From Bacteroides intestinalis (lineage in GTDB: Bacteria; Bacteroidota; Bacteroidia; Bacteroidales; Bacteroidaceae), in assembly GCF_902364365.1 (NCBI RefSeq), contig NZ_CABJDN010000003.1, positions 248,001 through 312,000 on the forward strand: a stretch of 64,000 nt of DNA. The letters are read 5' to 3'. A model generated the notes under the pieces. That model made no database searches, was not told the DNA's origin, and was given only the letters and a program-made list of their open reading frames with translations. Within the stretch, counting starts at the first letter, position 1; the number at the start of each line of letters is the position of its first letter. Positions 7,210-16,582 of this stretch are shown here, piece by piece. A program made the translations under genes and the position numbers.

Positions 7210-9642
7210 TCAACGTTTCATGATAACTTTAGTGGAAAAATTAAATGTTCCATCCTTTGAGCGTATAGATATCACATACAGATTATTATCAATCAACGAC
7301 TTATTAAATTGATTAATAAGAACTGCATTATTTCCTGCATCTACATTTTTCTCACCTTCATACACTTGACGACCTGCCAAGTCCATTATTCTCAAAATCA
7401 ATCCTGTAGGAGAATTAAATTGTGTATAAATTTGTATCAGATCATTTTTGCAATCGACAAAAACCATAGGTTCACTCATATCAGATGTAACATTTCCTTC
7501 ACTCCCAGAAGCATTACGAGTCATGGCATTAGCAGTCTGTTTGTCAAAATACCATAGTTTATTGGCCTCTCCACTATTATATTGTATAATGGGGGCAAAA
7601 TTATCCCGAGAAGCATCCCGAACTACTGCATATTGCTGTGAATTTGCATTCTTCAGAGTATATCCGACTCGCATAGTCCCCCCTTCATTAAAGAATATTT
7701 TACTAATTTTCCATAATCCATTAGCTATATGAGTCCCATATTGAATGATGTTTTCTCCCACATAGAGACTAGCATCTTTCACAACGAAAAACTTCTGACT
7801 ATTCTTATTTATCAATTCCACATAGCCGTATTTTCTATGTACAACTTCCCACATACTATCATCTTCTCCAAATTCATGCTGAATAATTTCAGCTCCATCA
7901 CTCTTTGAAGCATCTTTCACAACCATCAATTTATTACTATTGTCATTTCTTATCTTATAAGTACCTTCGGGGATCACAGATTCATCATAATATACTCTTT
8001 CTGGTACCCAAACATCATTGTTCAAAGAGCTTTCAGTACTCTGAACTATCGAAGCCCCCTCAGTGCCTAAAGCATTTGCTACGACTGCATAATAAAAGCT
8101 TTCTACATTCCTCAAACGATATTCATTTTCTTTTCCAGTATTGATAAACTGCCACTTAAATGAACCTTCAATTGTATTCACATCTTGTGTAACTAAAGAG
8201 CCTACAACTCTATTCTGAGATTTCATAGCCAAGCTGCTAACAGCATTTATTATATAGCAACCATTTTCTCCCGCATAAGTATGCACATACCAAACATCAT
8301 ACCCAATGTCTTCTAATTGATCATTTTCTAATTGAACTAAATTATCTCCAACAGCTTCTGAACCCTTTTTCGCAGATAAATAGCGACCTGATAATTTGTT
8401 TTTCAAACGATATAGTCCATCCTCAATAGCCCAAGTATTAATTGGCATGGCACATTCAAAAGTCCAATATTCACTTACCTCTCCAGGATTACTTTGAATC
8501 AACTTATAATTATCTTCAGTAGAATTTTGAAAAACACTCAAATATTTACCACTACTTTTACTTTTTAGTCTGAAATATTTAGGGTCTAGGTTTGAGCATT
8601 CAGGAATCCATATTTCATTTTCACTATCACATTTTCTATACTGAATTACTTCGGCTCCAGCAGCCATAGAAGAACCGCTAACATTCATCAACTTCCCGGA
8701 ATGAAGATTTTCTATCCTATATTCATTCGGTCCAGCATAATAAAGTTTCCATTCGCCATTACCAGATTCTGTTGAATGTTGCATTACATGTACACCATCA
8801 TCTTTACTGGCGTCTTCAACTACTATATATTTACCTGAGTTTTTATTTTTTATTTTTACATATCTAGAAAAAGGATATTCTGCTATATGCAAATACTCGA
8901 TTTGCTCATCTGTTAATTCTACATTATAAACTTTGAAATCATCTATTGGACCGTTAATAGGGTAATTATCACTGAATCCACCGATAAACAATTTCTTGTC
9001 TACAGGAAAGTCCTGAGATCCAAGCCATATATAAAAATACGATTTCAACGTACTAGGTTTATACATTATCAATCTAGTATAATGTTCTCCTTGAATAATA
9101 AATATATGATGCCAACCACTTTCATTAAACTGCAAAGGCTTATAAGCCCACAAATACCAAGGCACGCGACTCCCGTCATTCTTAGGAATATAGCGGTTTA
9201 ATCCCAAAGTTGCTTTCTTCCGCCCAAGCCCTCTTAAAATGTTATTATTTGCATCTATCCAATTATAAAACTCATACTTCACATCAGTAGGAGAAAAAGG
9301 AATAGCTCCGGATGGAATAGTAGAAGGATCATCAATTTTAACCCAAAATGAAATCGTATGGACATTATTAATATTATATCCCTTGCCCCGAATTCCGCTT
9401 CCTTTTCCATTAAACATCACAGCTCTCCGAGAATTCCCAAATCTATCTGTAACGAAAGTAAAATCCCCAAAAGTAACAGCTGTAGCTTTAGATACAGATT
9501 CATATCCAGGATTATTGGTATCAAAAGCGAAGTGAACACTAGGATTAGGCACACTTATTTGTGAAGTTACATTTCCACAATACAGAATAGACAAACAAAA
9601 TAGTAATATATAACTACTATTACTCTTTAATAAAGTTTTCAT
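7210..9642 (-). CDS. Large secreted lectin: LamG-like domain, nine ricin-type repeats, T9SS-like C-terminus
   Basis: An 810-residue protein with a signal peptide (about 1-28). Residues 35-250 look like a LamG/concanavalin-type domain (WHHIFIIQGEHYTR, FIGGFSDNYPINGPIDDFKVY). From about 255 to 725 there are nine repeats of the pattern (Y/F)xIxNxxSxKxxxVxxASxxxGxxIxQ...W, as in VVKDASKSDGAEIIQ. Nine repeats equal three ricin-type beta-trefoils. The last 75 residues (IMDLAGRQVYEGE ... KVIMKR) resemble a type A T9SS sorting domain, which is odd because gut Bacteroides generally lack that secretion system. No catalytic domain is seen, so it is likely a binding protein for the ligand of this locus. 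It starts 16 nt after the glycerophosphodiesterase gene. Confidence 0.82.
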   Translation of the reverse strand: MKTLLKSNSSYILLFCLSILYCGNVTSQISVPNPSVHFAFDTNNPGYESVSKATAVTFGDFTFVTDRFGNSRRAVMFNGKGSGIRGKGYNINNVHTISFWVKIDDPSTIPSGAIPFSPTDVKYEFYNWIDANNNILRGLGRKKATLGLNRYIPKNDGSRVPWYLWAYKPLQFNESGWHHIFIIQGEHYTRLIMYKPSTLKSYFYIWLGSQDFPVDKKLFIGGFSDNYPINGPIDDFKVYNVELTDEQIEYLHIAEYPFSRYVKIKNKNSGKYIVVEDASKDDGVHVMQHSTESGNGEWKLYYAGPNEYRIENLHSGKLMNVSGSSMAAGAEVIQYRKCDSENEIWIPECSNLDPKYFRLKSKSSGKYLSVFQNSTEDNYKLIQSNPGEVSEYWTFECAMPINTWAIEDGLYRLKNKLSGRYLSAKKGSEAVGDNLVQLENDQLEDIGYDVWYVHTYAGENGCYIINAVSSLAMKSQNRVVGSLVTQDVNTIEGSFKWQFINTGKENEYRLRNVESFYYAVVANALGTEGASIVQSTESSLNNDVWVPERVYYDESVIPEGTYKIRNDNSNKLMVVKDASKSDGAEIIQHEFGEDDSMWEVVHRKYGYVELINKNSQKFFVVKDASLYVGENIIQYGTHIANGLWKISKIFFNEGGTMRVGYTLKNANSQQYAVVRDASRDNFAPIIQYNSGEANKLWYFDKQTANAMTRNASGSEGNVTSDMSEPMVFVDCKNDLIQIYTQFNSPTGLILRIMDLAGRQVYEGEKNVDAGNNAVLINQFNKSLIDNNLYVISIRSKDGTFNFSTKVIMKR

Positions 9643-9658
9643 AAGCTAGTATTTATGA

Positions 9659-10705
9659 TTAAGGCAATGAACGTTTCCCTATAGTTTTCAAATAATCAAA
9701 GAGAACCTCCAAACGATCAGAAATAACAATATCAGGCGAATGAGATTCTTTCAAAAGCCAATCCCAATCACAGCGCAAATCATTACCTGTCAAATCTATA
9801 TTTCTAAATTTATATGCGGCAGGTGACCAATTACCCTTTTGATTTTCCGGCCATTCTGGAAATTGGATAATACGCTTATTTATAGCTTTTAACCAAGATA
9901 GAACATTAGAATAAGTTTTACCATCAACTGTAATTTGCTGTGTTAGCATTTTATCTGTATCTTTAAAATAAATCATCTCAAATCCTGTGCAACCTTCATT
10001 TACAAAAGCTTTCATCTTTGCAATCATATTCGGATCTTTTTCATAAGTTTCATTAAAAATAGTAGGAGTAAACATTTTCACCAACTGTTTTTGGTCATCT
10101 GTATTTTTCACCAAATTCTTAATTGACTCCGGAGTAGGATAAGTTTGAATCTTTGTTTTAAAAGTGACTTGTTGAAGCATACCTAAATCCTTCACCAAAT
10201 AGTACATTTCAGGTATTATATTCTCTGCCTTATCAATACTCACCAAAACTTTATTCTTACAAGCTAAAAGAGCCTCCCTCAGTGTAGCTAACTTATAAGA
10301 AGTCACTTCTCCCGTGTATAACCTCAAATGTAGATTTTTAAGCTCATCCCAAGATTTGTAATTAACAAATTGTCCTGAAACCCTCTTCTTGACGATACCA
10401 TTTCCGTCAGTAAGTCTATCCAATCCCCAATCATGTAATAAATAAAGTGTACCGTCGTCCGTTATAGTAATGTCAAATTCTACCATATCAACGCCTAAAG
10501 CAATCGCAGCGTTAATAGCAGGAATTGAATTTTCAGGATAATCTTTCCAATATCCTCTATGGGCAGATAACATAATGTAATTGGGATACTTCGAAGGATT
10601 ATTATAAATCTCAATTAATTGAGAAATAGGCAAAGGTTGTGATTGAGAAAAACAAAACTGTAAAGATGCTCCTAATAAGAACAATAAAATCAATAGTTTT
10701 TTCAT
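9659..10705 (-). CDS. Secreted glycerophosphodiester phosphodiesterase family protein
   Basis: A 348-residue protein with a signal peptide ending near QFCFSQ. The GDPD catalytic pattern is intact: SAHRGYWKDYPENSIPA (HRG and E-N), VDMVEFDITITDDG (E and D) and LLHDWGLDRLTDG (second H). The family splits glycerophosphodiesters into sn-glycerol-3-phosphate and an alcohol, with a divalent metal, and the TIM-barrel fold is also shared with phosphatidylinositol phospholipases. It lies 48 nt after SusD and 16 nt before the lectin gene. This position in a Sus-like operon, where a glycosidase would normally be, is the main reason to suspect a phosphodiester substrate. Confidence 0.87.
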   Translation of the reverse strand: MKKLLILLFLLGASLQFCFSQSQPLPISQLIEIYNNPSKYPNYIMLSAHRGYWKDYPENSIPAINAAIALGVDMVEFDITITDDGTLYLLHDWGLDRLTDGNGIVKKRVSGQFVNYKSWDELKNLHLRLYTGEVTSYKLATLREALLACKNKVLVSIDKAENIIPEMYYLVKDLGMLQQVTFKTKIQTYPTPESIKNLVKNTDDQKQLVKMFTPTIFNETYEKDPNMIAKMKAFVNEGCTGFEMIYFKDTDKMLTQQITVDGKTYSNVLSWLKAINKRIIQFPEWPENQKGNWSPAAYKFRNIDLTGNDLRCDWDWLLKESHSPDIVISDRLEVLFDYLKTIGKRSLP

Positions 10706-10753
10706 GTGGTTCTTCTTTTAAGTTAATACTATTTCAAACACATCATTAATCAA

Positions 10754-12190
10754 CTAATAGTTATCATTTTGCTTCATGACATCAGGTGCAATATCAATCT
10801 GATTTTGAGGTATTGGAAATAATAATTGATAAGGTTCTATCGCAAAATCTCCATTAGAAGATTTATTCATAACCTCTACAGCCTTTCCACTTCTTAGAAG
10901 ATCAAACCAACGCTGGTTTTCAAAAGCAAACTCACAACGTCTCTCATCCCAAATCAGGTTTCTAAACTCATCCTTTCCTGTTATTTGCTGAGAAGTATAC
11001 AGCTGTAAACCTGCTCTTTGGCGAACTTCATTCAAATATTTAATTGCATCCCCAGAAGATGAATAACTAATTTCATTAAGAGCTTCAGCATACATCAATA
11101 AAACATCCGTATATCGCAAAACAACAAAATTGGCATTTGACTGATTGGGTAAAACCGGCTTCTTTACAAATTTCTTACAATAGATTCTACCATCAGCTAA
11201 TTGCCCTATAGATACATCACGTCTTAAATCATCTATATTATATGATTCATAGAAATTTCGCGTAGGTTCATTGTTACCTTCAGTGGCTCCAATACCTCCA
11301 GTAACTTCTGAACTTCCAATCGGAGCAAACAAATTAGCAAACGCACTGCCAAGATCTGTCACGGCTTCAGTATATTGTATTTCAAAAATACTTTCAGAAT
11401 TATTTTTATTATCTACATCGAAAAGCTCTGTATAGTCTTGAATAAAAGTATATTGCTTGCTATCAATAACTTCTTTCAATATTTTCACTGCATTATCATA
11501 ATCCTTTAAAGTCAAATAAACTTTTCCCAAAAGAGTTTTTGCAGATCCTGAAACGGCAGTTCCTAAACGCTTGCTATCCGGTGCTTCGGGTAGAATTTTA
11601 GATGCTTCAATCAAATCGTTTTTAATTTGCTCATATACATCATTTACCGGACTTCTGCCAAATCCAAATGTTTGAAATGGATCATCAAAATAGTGAATTA
11701 CCAATGGTACATCCCCCCATAAACGAACCATATTAAAGTACGTCAATGCGCGTATAAACAACATTTCTCCTTTATACTTTTTCTTAGCAGTTTCATCCAT
11801 CTGGACACTTTCTATATTATCCAAAACAATATTACACCGCTTAATACCTTCATAACAACCAACCCAAGTGTCCTCCAGAACTCGATTATAAGATGTTTCA
11901 CGGAATAAATCAATATCGCCATATATTCCTCCACTATTTGTAATACTTTCTGTATAAGTATTATCTGAACGAACTTCCATCAAATAAATAAAATTACTAC
12001 CATACTGAGATTTCGCCATTAAAGCATTATAAGCTGCCGCTACCCCCTGAGCTATATCCGTTTCTGTTTTATAGAATGCCGGCACACTTTCATTAGAGGG
12101 AGGCTCTTGGTTCAAAAAGTCATCGCATGAGTAAAAGCAGATGCTAGCTAACACACAACTGATAGAGATAATATATCTAAATGTTTTCAT
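10754..12190 (-). CDS. SusD/RagB-like surface nutrient-binding lipoprotein
   Basis: A 478-residue SusD homologue with a lipoprotein signal (Cys in FYSCDDFLNQEPPS). The N-terminal SusD-like region (DIAQGVAAAYNALMA) and the C-terminal RagB/SusD part (YTDVLLMYAEALNEI, WDERRCEFAFENQRWFDLLR) are complete. SusD lids close over the SusC barrel and capture oligomeric ligands at the cell surface. It follows SusC by 11 nt and precedes the glycerophosphodiesterase. The ligand cannot be read from sequence. Confidence 0.93.
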   Translation of the reverse strand: MKTFRYIISISCVLASICFYSCDDFLNQEPPSNESVPAFYKTETDIAQGVAAAYNALMAKSQYGSNFIYLMEVRSDNTYTESITNSGGIYGDIDLFRETSYNRVLEDTWVGCYEGIKRCNIVLDNIESVQMDETAKKKYKGEMLFIRALTYFNMVRLWGDVPLVIHYFDDPFQTFGFGRSPVNDVYEQIKNDLIEASKILPEAPDSKRLGTAVSGSAKTLLGKVYLTLKDYDNAVKILKEVIDSKQYTFIQDYTELFDVDNKNNSESIFEIQYTEAVTDLGSAFANLFAPIGSSEVTGGIGATEGNNEPTRNFYESYNIDDLRRDVSIGQLADGRIYCKKFVKKPVLPNQSNANFVVLRYTDVLLMYAEALNEISYSSSGDAIKYLNEVRQRAGLQLYTSQQITGKDEFRNLIWDERRCEFAFENQRWFDLLRSGKAVEVMNKSSNGDFAIEPYQLLFPIPQNQIDIAPDVMKQNDNY

Positions 12191-12201
12191 ATCATTTCTA
12201 T

Positions 12202-15200
12202 TTAAAAGTTTACATTTATACCAAATACAATAGATTTATTTACCGGATAACCACCATAATCTATACCTGGTGTAAGAGGATTAGAAGATATACTGACTTC
12301 CGGATTGTACCCTGAATACGATGTTATCGTAAATAGATTATGAGCAGTTACATAAAAACGTAAATCCCCAACATTCACTTTATTCAATATTTTTTTAGGC
12401 AATCGATAACCTAATGTTATATTGTTAAAACGTAGATATGATCCATCTTCAAGCATATAATTGGATGATTCATACAGTTTATCTGTTGGTGAAACTAAGG
12501 GACGAGCATACTTAGCAGTCAGATTATTCTCAGAGAACCAATTATTATACAATTTTTTAATTCCAGTTCCCCATCCTTCTTCATTCAAAAGAAAAGCATT
12601 TGATTTATTAAAGATATCAACACCTTGAACCCATTGAATCATAAAACTTAAATCAAAATTCTTAAAAGAAAATGAGTTATAAAATCCCATCGTAAAATCA
12701 GGCATATAATTGCCCATTACTTTTCTATCCGCATCTGTTATTTTACCATCAGGTTTCCCGTCAGGCCCGCTAATATCCTCATAAATATAGCTACCTACTT
12801 TTGATGTATTTAAATGAGGATATTTATTCAAATCTTCTTCTGATTTATATATACCTATAACATTATAAACATAGTAAGAGCCAACTTCGCCACCAACCCT
12901 TGTCAAACTATTATCTTGAAGTATTTGTGTTTGACCAGGCCCCAATCGAATTACTTTCGATTTATTCTTGGAAAAATTCAATGAAGGACTCCACATAAAA
13001 TCATCATTACCAATATCTGCTTTAATTGATAATTCAACACCTTTATTATTCACTTTGCCTATATTCTGTAGTGATGTGGTAAATCCTGATGCAGCAGGAA
13101 CCGGAACATTCAACAATAAACCATCTGTAGTTGATTTGTAATAGTCCACAGCAAATGTTAGTCTGTTATTGAGTAAGCCAACATCTAAGCCAACATTCCA
13201 CTGGGTTGTCTTTTCCCATGAAATATTAGGGTTTGGAGCTGTTGAAGGAGCCAACCCGTTTACAACCACATTACTATACAAGTAATTAGCAGGATTTAAT
13301 AAAGAATATGAACTATAATTAGATATTTGAAAATTACCAGTTCCTCCAACACTTGCTCTCAATTTCAGATCACTAAGTATATCCAATTTTTTCATCCATT
13401 CTTCTTCAATAATGCGCCATCCTATAGAAACCGATGGGAATGTACCATATTTATTATTTTTTCCAAAACGGGAAGAACCGTCACGTCGAATAGAAGCAGC
13501 AAGCAAATATTTATTTTTATATGAATAATTGACTCTTGCAAAATATGAGAATAATGTCCAAGTACTTTTATCTGTATATCCACTATTTACTATACCTGCA
13601 TTCAATGTCGTAATATTATCATTCGGAAAATCTGAAGCAACCATGTTCGCTCTATCATAATCTTCACGCTGTGCACTGATACCTGCCAGAAACTCTATAT
13701 AATGATCATTTTGTTCTAAAGAATAGGTAAGCGTATTCTCAGTAATCCAATTTAATGTCGTATAACCAAAATATTTACCTACAGCTTTAGATGGGGCTTT
13801 AGAATTATAGCCACCCAAATAAGAAGGACGGAAATAATCATTCTCAATTTTATTATACTGTACCCCAAAATGAGATTTGAATTTTAGATTATCTAAAATC
13901 GTTATATTCAGATTCAAATTAGATAGAATATTGAATGTCTTCTCATCATCTTTAATACTCATAGCAGTAGCCAATGGACTCTCTAAAGCTACAGTACCCC
14001 AAGCTTGTCCTTTTTCTATTTGATCACCGTATTTAATACTCCCATCTGAATTATATGCTATAGCAGCCGGATTGGCTAACATTGTCATCAAAACAACACC
14101 ATCTGACTTATGATTACTTTCAGATACTTTATTAGTCACAGAATAAGAAGGTGCAATATCAAAATCAAATGAAACATGTTTATTCAATTTCGCACTGATA
14201 TTGGAACGTGCAGACAAACGCTTAAATCCTGAATTCTTAATTACTCCATCTTGATTAGCATAGCTTATTGAAGTATAATAGGATATCTTTTCATTTCCAC
14301 CGGACACTGAAAGATCATATTGTTGTATTGCTGCAGTACGAAATAATTCATCTTGCCAATTTGTATTAACTAATCCTGCTTCCTTGTTCAGATAAGGAGT
14401 AAGATAATCAGGTATTCTTGCTTTCGACGGACGAGCAGAATTCGGATCTTCAGGTGTATTTACTCCAGGTTTTAAATCCACCCAATAATTATTTCTGGCA
14501 GTAGCTGCAAAATCTGCATATTCATAAGCATCCATCAAATCAATTTTCTTTGAAACTGTTTGTATACCATAATATGCTTTTGCTGAAATTCTTGCTTTAC
14601 CATCTTTTCCTTTTTTGGTTGTAATTACAATAACTCCGTTAGCGCCACGAGAACCATAGATGGCAGAAGAAGAGGCATCTTTTAAAACATCAATTGATTC
14701 TATATCTTCTGGATTTAATAAGCTTGCTGTATTTTCAGAAGTCATTGGAAAACCATCGATTACGATAAGAGGATTAGTCCCTGCTGTGATCGAAGAAGAC
14801 CCTCTGATTTTCATTGAGGCCCCAGCCCCCGGTGCTCCACTTTGTTGCATCACTTGTACTCCGGGTAACTGTCCAGCTATAGCCTGTTCAAAGCTACTTA
14901 CAGGAATATTTGCTATTTTATCTTGTTTAATTTGCGCTATAGCTCCTGTAGTTCGCGTCTTTGACTGTGTACCATAACCAACTACAACAACTTCATCTAA
15001 AACTTCATTATCTTCTTTCATCACTACCTTACTGAGCGTTTTTGTACTTGCTGGAAGCGATATTGATTGATAACCAATAAATGAAATAGCGATTTTTGAA
15101 TTCTCCGGCACATTAGCTAAAGAATACTCACCGTCCGCATTGGTGATAGTACCCAAAGTAGTTCCTTGTACAGCAACACTTGCCCCAATAATCGTTTCAC

Positions 15201-15561
15201 CTTTTTCATCAACAATTGTACCGGAAATAGTTATAAGTCGACCACTCTTTTGCGAAGTATCTGAAACCGGTTCTTCTTTTATGAAAATCTTCATCTCGCC
15301 TATTTCGAAAGTTACATTCGTGCCTTTCAGCAATTGTGCAAGCACATCTGAAAGTTCTTCTTTATCAGCCTCAATAGAAACAACCCGATCCGGGTCAACG
15401 GTAGGACGGCTGTATGCCACGGTTAGTCCGGTTTGTTGAGTGATAGCATCAAAGACTTTTGCCAACTTAACTTGCCGGAACTGCAAGGTTACTTTCTGAG
15501 CGTTGGCTGCTAAACATGCCATAAAGCCCAAAAACAGAACAAGTAAAATCTTGTGTTTCAT
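12202..15561 (-). CDS. SusC/RagA-family TonB-dependent transporter with STN signalling domain
   Basis: A 1119-residue outer-membrane transporter. After the signal peptide (MACLAANAQ) comes an STN/secretin short N-terminal domain (about 23-95), then a carboxypeptidase-like regulatory domain (ISGTIVDEKGETIIGASV), the TonB-box and plug region (DEVVVVGYGTQSKTRTTGAI), and the beta-barrel ending in FGINVNF. The STN domain marks it as a transducer that signals to the FecR/ECF sigma pair encoded upstream at 16.6-18.2 kb. It is unusual only in being separated from fecR by a 1-kb gap. Confidence 0.95.
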   Translation of the reverse strand: MKHKILLVLFLGFMACLAANAQKVTLQFRQVKLAKVFDAITQQTGLTVAYSRPTVDPDRVVSIEADKEELSDVLAQLLKGTNVTFEIGEMKIFIKEEPVSDTSQKSGRLITISGTIVDEKGETIIGASVAVQGTTLGTITNADGEYSLANVPENSKIAISFIGYQSISLPASTKTLSKVVMKEDNEVLDEVVVVGYGTQSKTRTTGAIAQIKQDKIANIPVSSFEQAIAGQLPGVQVMQQSGAPGAGASMKIRGSSSITAGTNPLIVIDGFPMTSENTASLLNPEDIESIDVLKDASSSAIYGSRGANGVIVITTKKGKDGKARISAKAYYGIQTVSKKIDLMDAYEYADFAATARNNYWVDLKPGVNTPEDPNSARPSKARIPDYLTPYLNKEAGLVNTNWQDELFRTAAIQQYDLSVSGGNEKISYYTSISYANQDGVIKNSGFKRLSARSNISAKLNKHVSFDFDIAPSYSVTNKVSESNHKSDGVVLMTMLANPAAIAYNSDGSIKYGDQIEKGQAWGTVALESPLATAMSIKDDEKTFNILSNLNLNITILDNLKFKSHFGVQYNKIENDYFRPSYLGGYNSKAPSKAVGKYFGYTTLNWITENTLTYSLEQNDHYIEFLAGISAQREDYDRANMVASDFPNDNITTLNAGIVNSGYTDKSTWTLFSYFARVNYSYKNKYLLAASIRRDGSSRFGKNNKYGTFPSVSIGWRIIEEEWMKKLDILSDLKLRASVGGTGNFQISNYSSYSLLNPANYLYSNVVVNGLAPSTAPNPNISWEKTTQWNVGLDVGLLNNRLTFAVDYYKSTTDGLLLNVPVPAASGFTTSLQNIGKVNNKGVELSIKADIGNDDFMWSPSLNFSKNKSKVIRLGPGQTQILQDNSLTRVGGEVGSYYVYNVIGIYKSEEDLNKYPHLNTSKVGSYIYEDISGPDGKPDGKITDADRKVMGNYMPDFTMGFYNSFSFKNFDLSFMIQWVQGVDIFNKSNAFLLNEEGWGTGIKKLYNNWFSENNLTAKYARPLVSPTDKLYESSNYMLEDGSYLRFNNITLGYRLPKKILNKVNVGDLRFYVTAHNLFTITSYSGYNPEVSISSNPLTPGIDYGGYPVNKSIVFGINVNF

Positions 15562-15953
15562 AACTTAAATTTTAGATTAACAATGATATAAATCGCTTTA
15601 TACAAAGTAGACACACAAGATTTCGGAGCGGGTGAGGGAAAAATGCTTTTTTGCTAAATAAATCAAGAAAAGGTCTTCTAAAAGACTAAGAATCGTCATT
15701 GGCGGTTCAAAATGTAGCTCGTCATCTTGTATTAATGTATCTATGTATAAAGAAGGCAATCACTCACGAGATTCGTACAAATTTACTATTTTTATAATAA
15801 TAAGCAGCCGTTTCATGCAAGAAGTTTAAGGATAATATGAAATAGTTCTACCTAAAAAAGGGCAATATGAAATAGAAACTAACCGATAGAATAGTATAAC
15901 AGAAGAGATTATCACCATTAATGAAAAAACAATTCAAAACAAAGGCCGTAACA

Positions 15954-15985
15954 CTTGACTTCGCCTTTCTGATGTAGTATATTTG
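15954..15985 (+). promoter_or_regulatory. Candidate promoter of a small plus-strand RNA
   Basis: CTTG (15954-15957) is followed after 20 nt by TATATTTG (15978-15985), close to the Bacteroides consensus. Transcription from here would meet the terminator at 16209-16249 and give an RNA of roughly 250 nt. A 36-codon frame beginning at MGKVRPLQRD lies inside but may not be translated. Confidence 0.4.
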
Positions 15986-16169
15986 TAGAAGTTTAAAATG
16001 AAACTCTAATATAAACCTAAAACTTTCGTAAATGGGAAAAGTAAGACCTTTACAACGAGACACTAAACAGTGCATAAAATTGACAATATTTTCAGCTAAA
16101 ACAGGAGCTAATCCATATAATCAACTGGTGGCTTATTCCTAAGCTATTCAGGCTGATTATAGTTAATAC

Positions 16170-16184
16170 GGGTGACTTTCACCC
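16170..16184 (+). other. Perfect 6-bp hairpin (gggtga / tcaccc)
   Basis: The arms gggtga (16170-16175) and tcaccc (16179-16184) flank a 3-nt loop, 25 nt before the terminator stem. It could be the structured 3' part of a small RNA. Confidence 0.35.
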
Positions 16185-16208
16185 CAAACAATAACGGGTA
16201 TAAAAGGT

Positions 16209-16249
16209 AAAAAGGCGGTCATTCTCATGAAGGATTATCGCCTTTTTTG
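16209..16249 (+). terminator. Strong hairpin terminator in the fecR-susC gap
   Basis: The arms aaaaaggcg (16209-16217) and cgccttttt (16239-16247) pair perfectly, with six T residues on the plus strand and five on the minus strand. It could end a small plus-strand RNA, and it could also stop sigma/fecR transcripts coming from the other side. Confidence 0.6.
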
Positions 16250-16436
16250 TATATATATATTCTATTATAGTTTTAAGATCGATTTCTACGCTGTTAATAA
16301 ACGTCGGCAACATTCTTAAAAAACGTTCCTCTTATTCTTTAAAAACGCTGTTCACGGTTATTAACGGGGCATACAGAATAGTCTTGAATTATTACCCATT
16401 TACATTTAAATATCATGAAATTCAATATTTAATATG

Positions 16437-16547
16437 GTCAATGCGCAAAAACAAAGATACTTTCTGTAATACGCAAGTTTAATATAGCGTAAACTACCTG
16501 CAATGCGCACTTTACTGAACGGAATTTTACCTGCAATACGCACTTTT
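16437..16547. repeat. Four degenerate direct repeats with about 33-bp pitch
   Basis: The motif ctgcaat(a/g)cgcacttt occurs at 16498 and 16531, with a variant ctgtaatacgcaagttt at 16464 and a shorter one, gtcaatgcgcaaaa, starting near 16437. The last three copies are 34 and 33 bp apart, about three helical turns. They lie just after the end of fecR. Confidence 0.6.
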
Positions 16548-16582
16548 ATTTCACATATTGTTTACAACTCAAATCTGAACAA

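Larger units (their letters stand above)
15562..16582. other. 1-kb non-coding stretch between fecR and susC
   Basis: No convincing gene is present; the 75-residue minus-strand frame at 15848-16075 has no protein-like features. The stretch holds a plus-strand promoter match (15954-15985), a short perfect hairpin (16170-16184), a strong terminator hairpin (16209-16249), and four degenerate direct repeats (16437-16547). It must also contain the promoter used by the ECF sigma factor for susC, which I cannot pinpoint. A small plus-strand RNA of about 250 nt is a reasonable reading. Confidence 0.55.

Noticed and set aside
15848..16075. 75-residue minus-strand frame in the fecR-susC gap
   Set aside because: It has no protein-like features, no ribosome site or promoter and overlaps the likely small RNA region.
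16437..16547. CRISPR-like array
   Set aside because: Repeats are short and degenerate, only four in number, and I see no cas gene; the spacers are not of CRISPR type.
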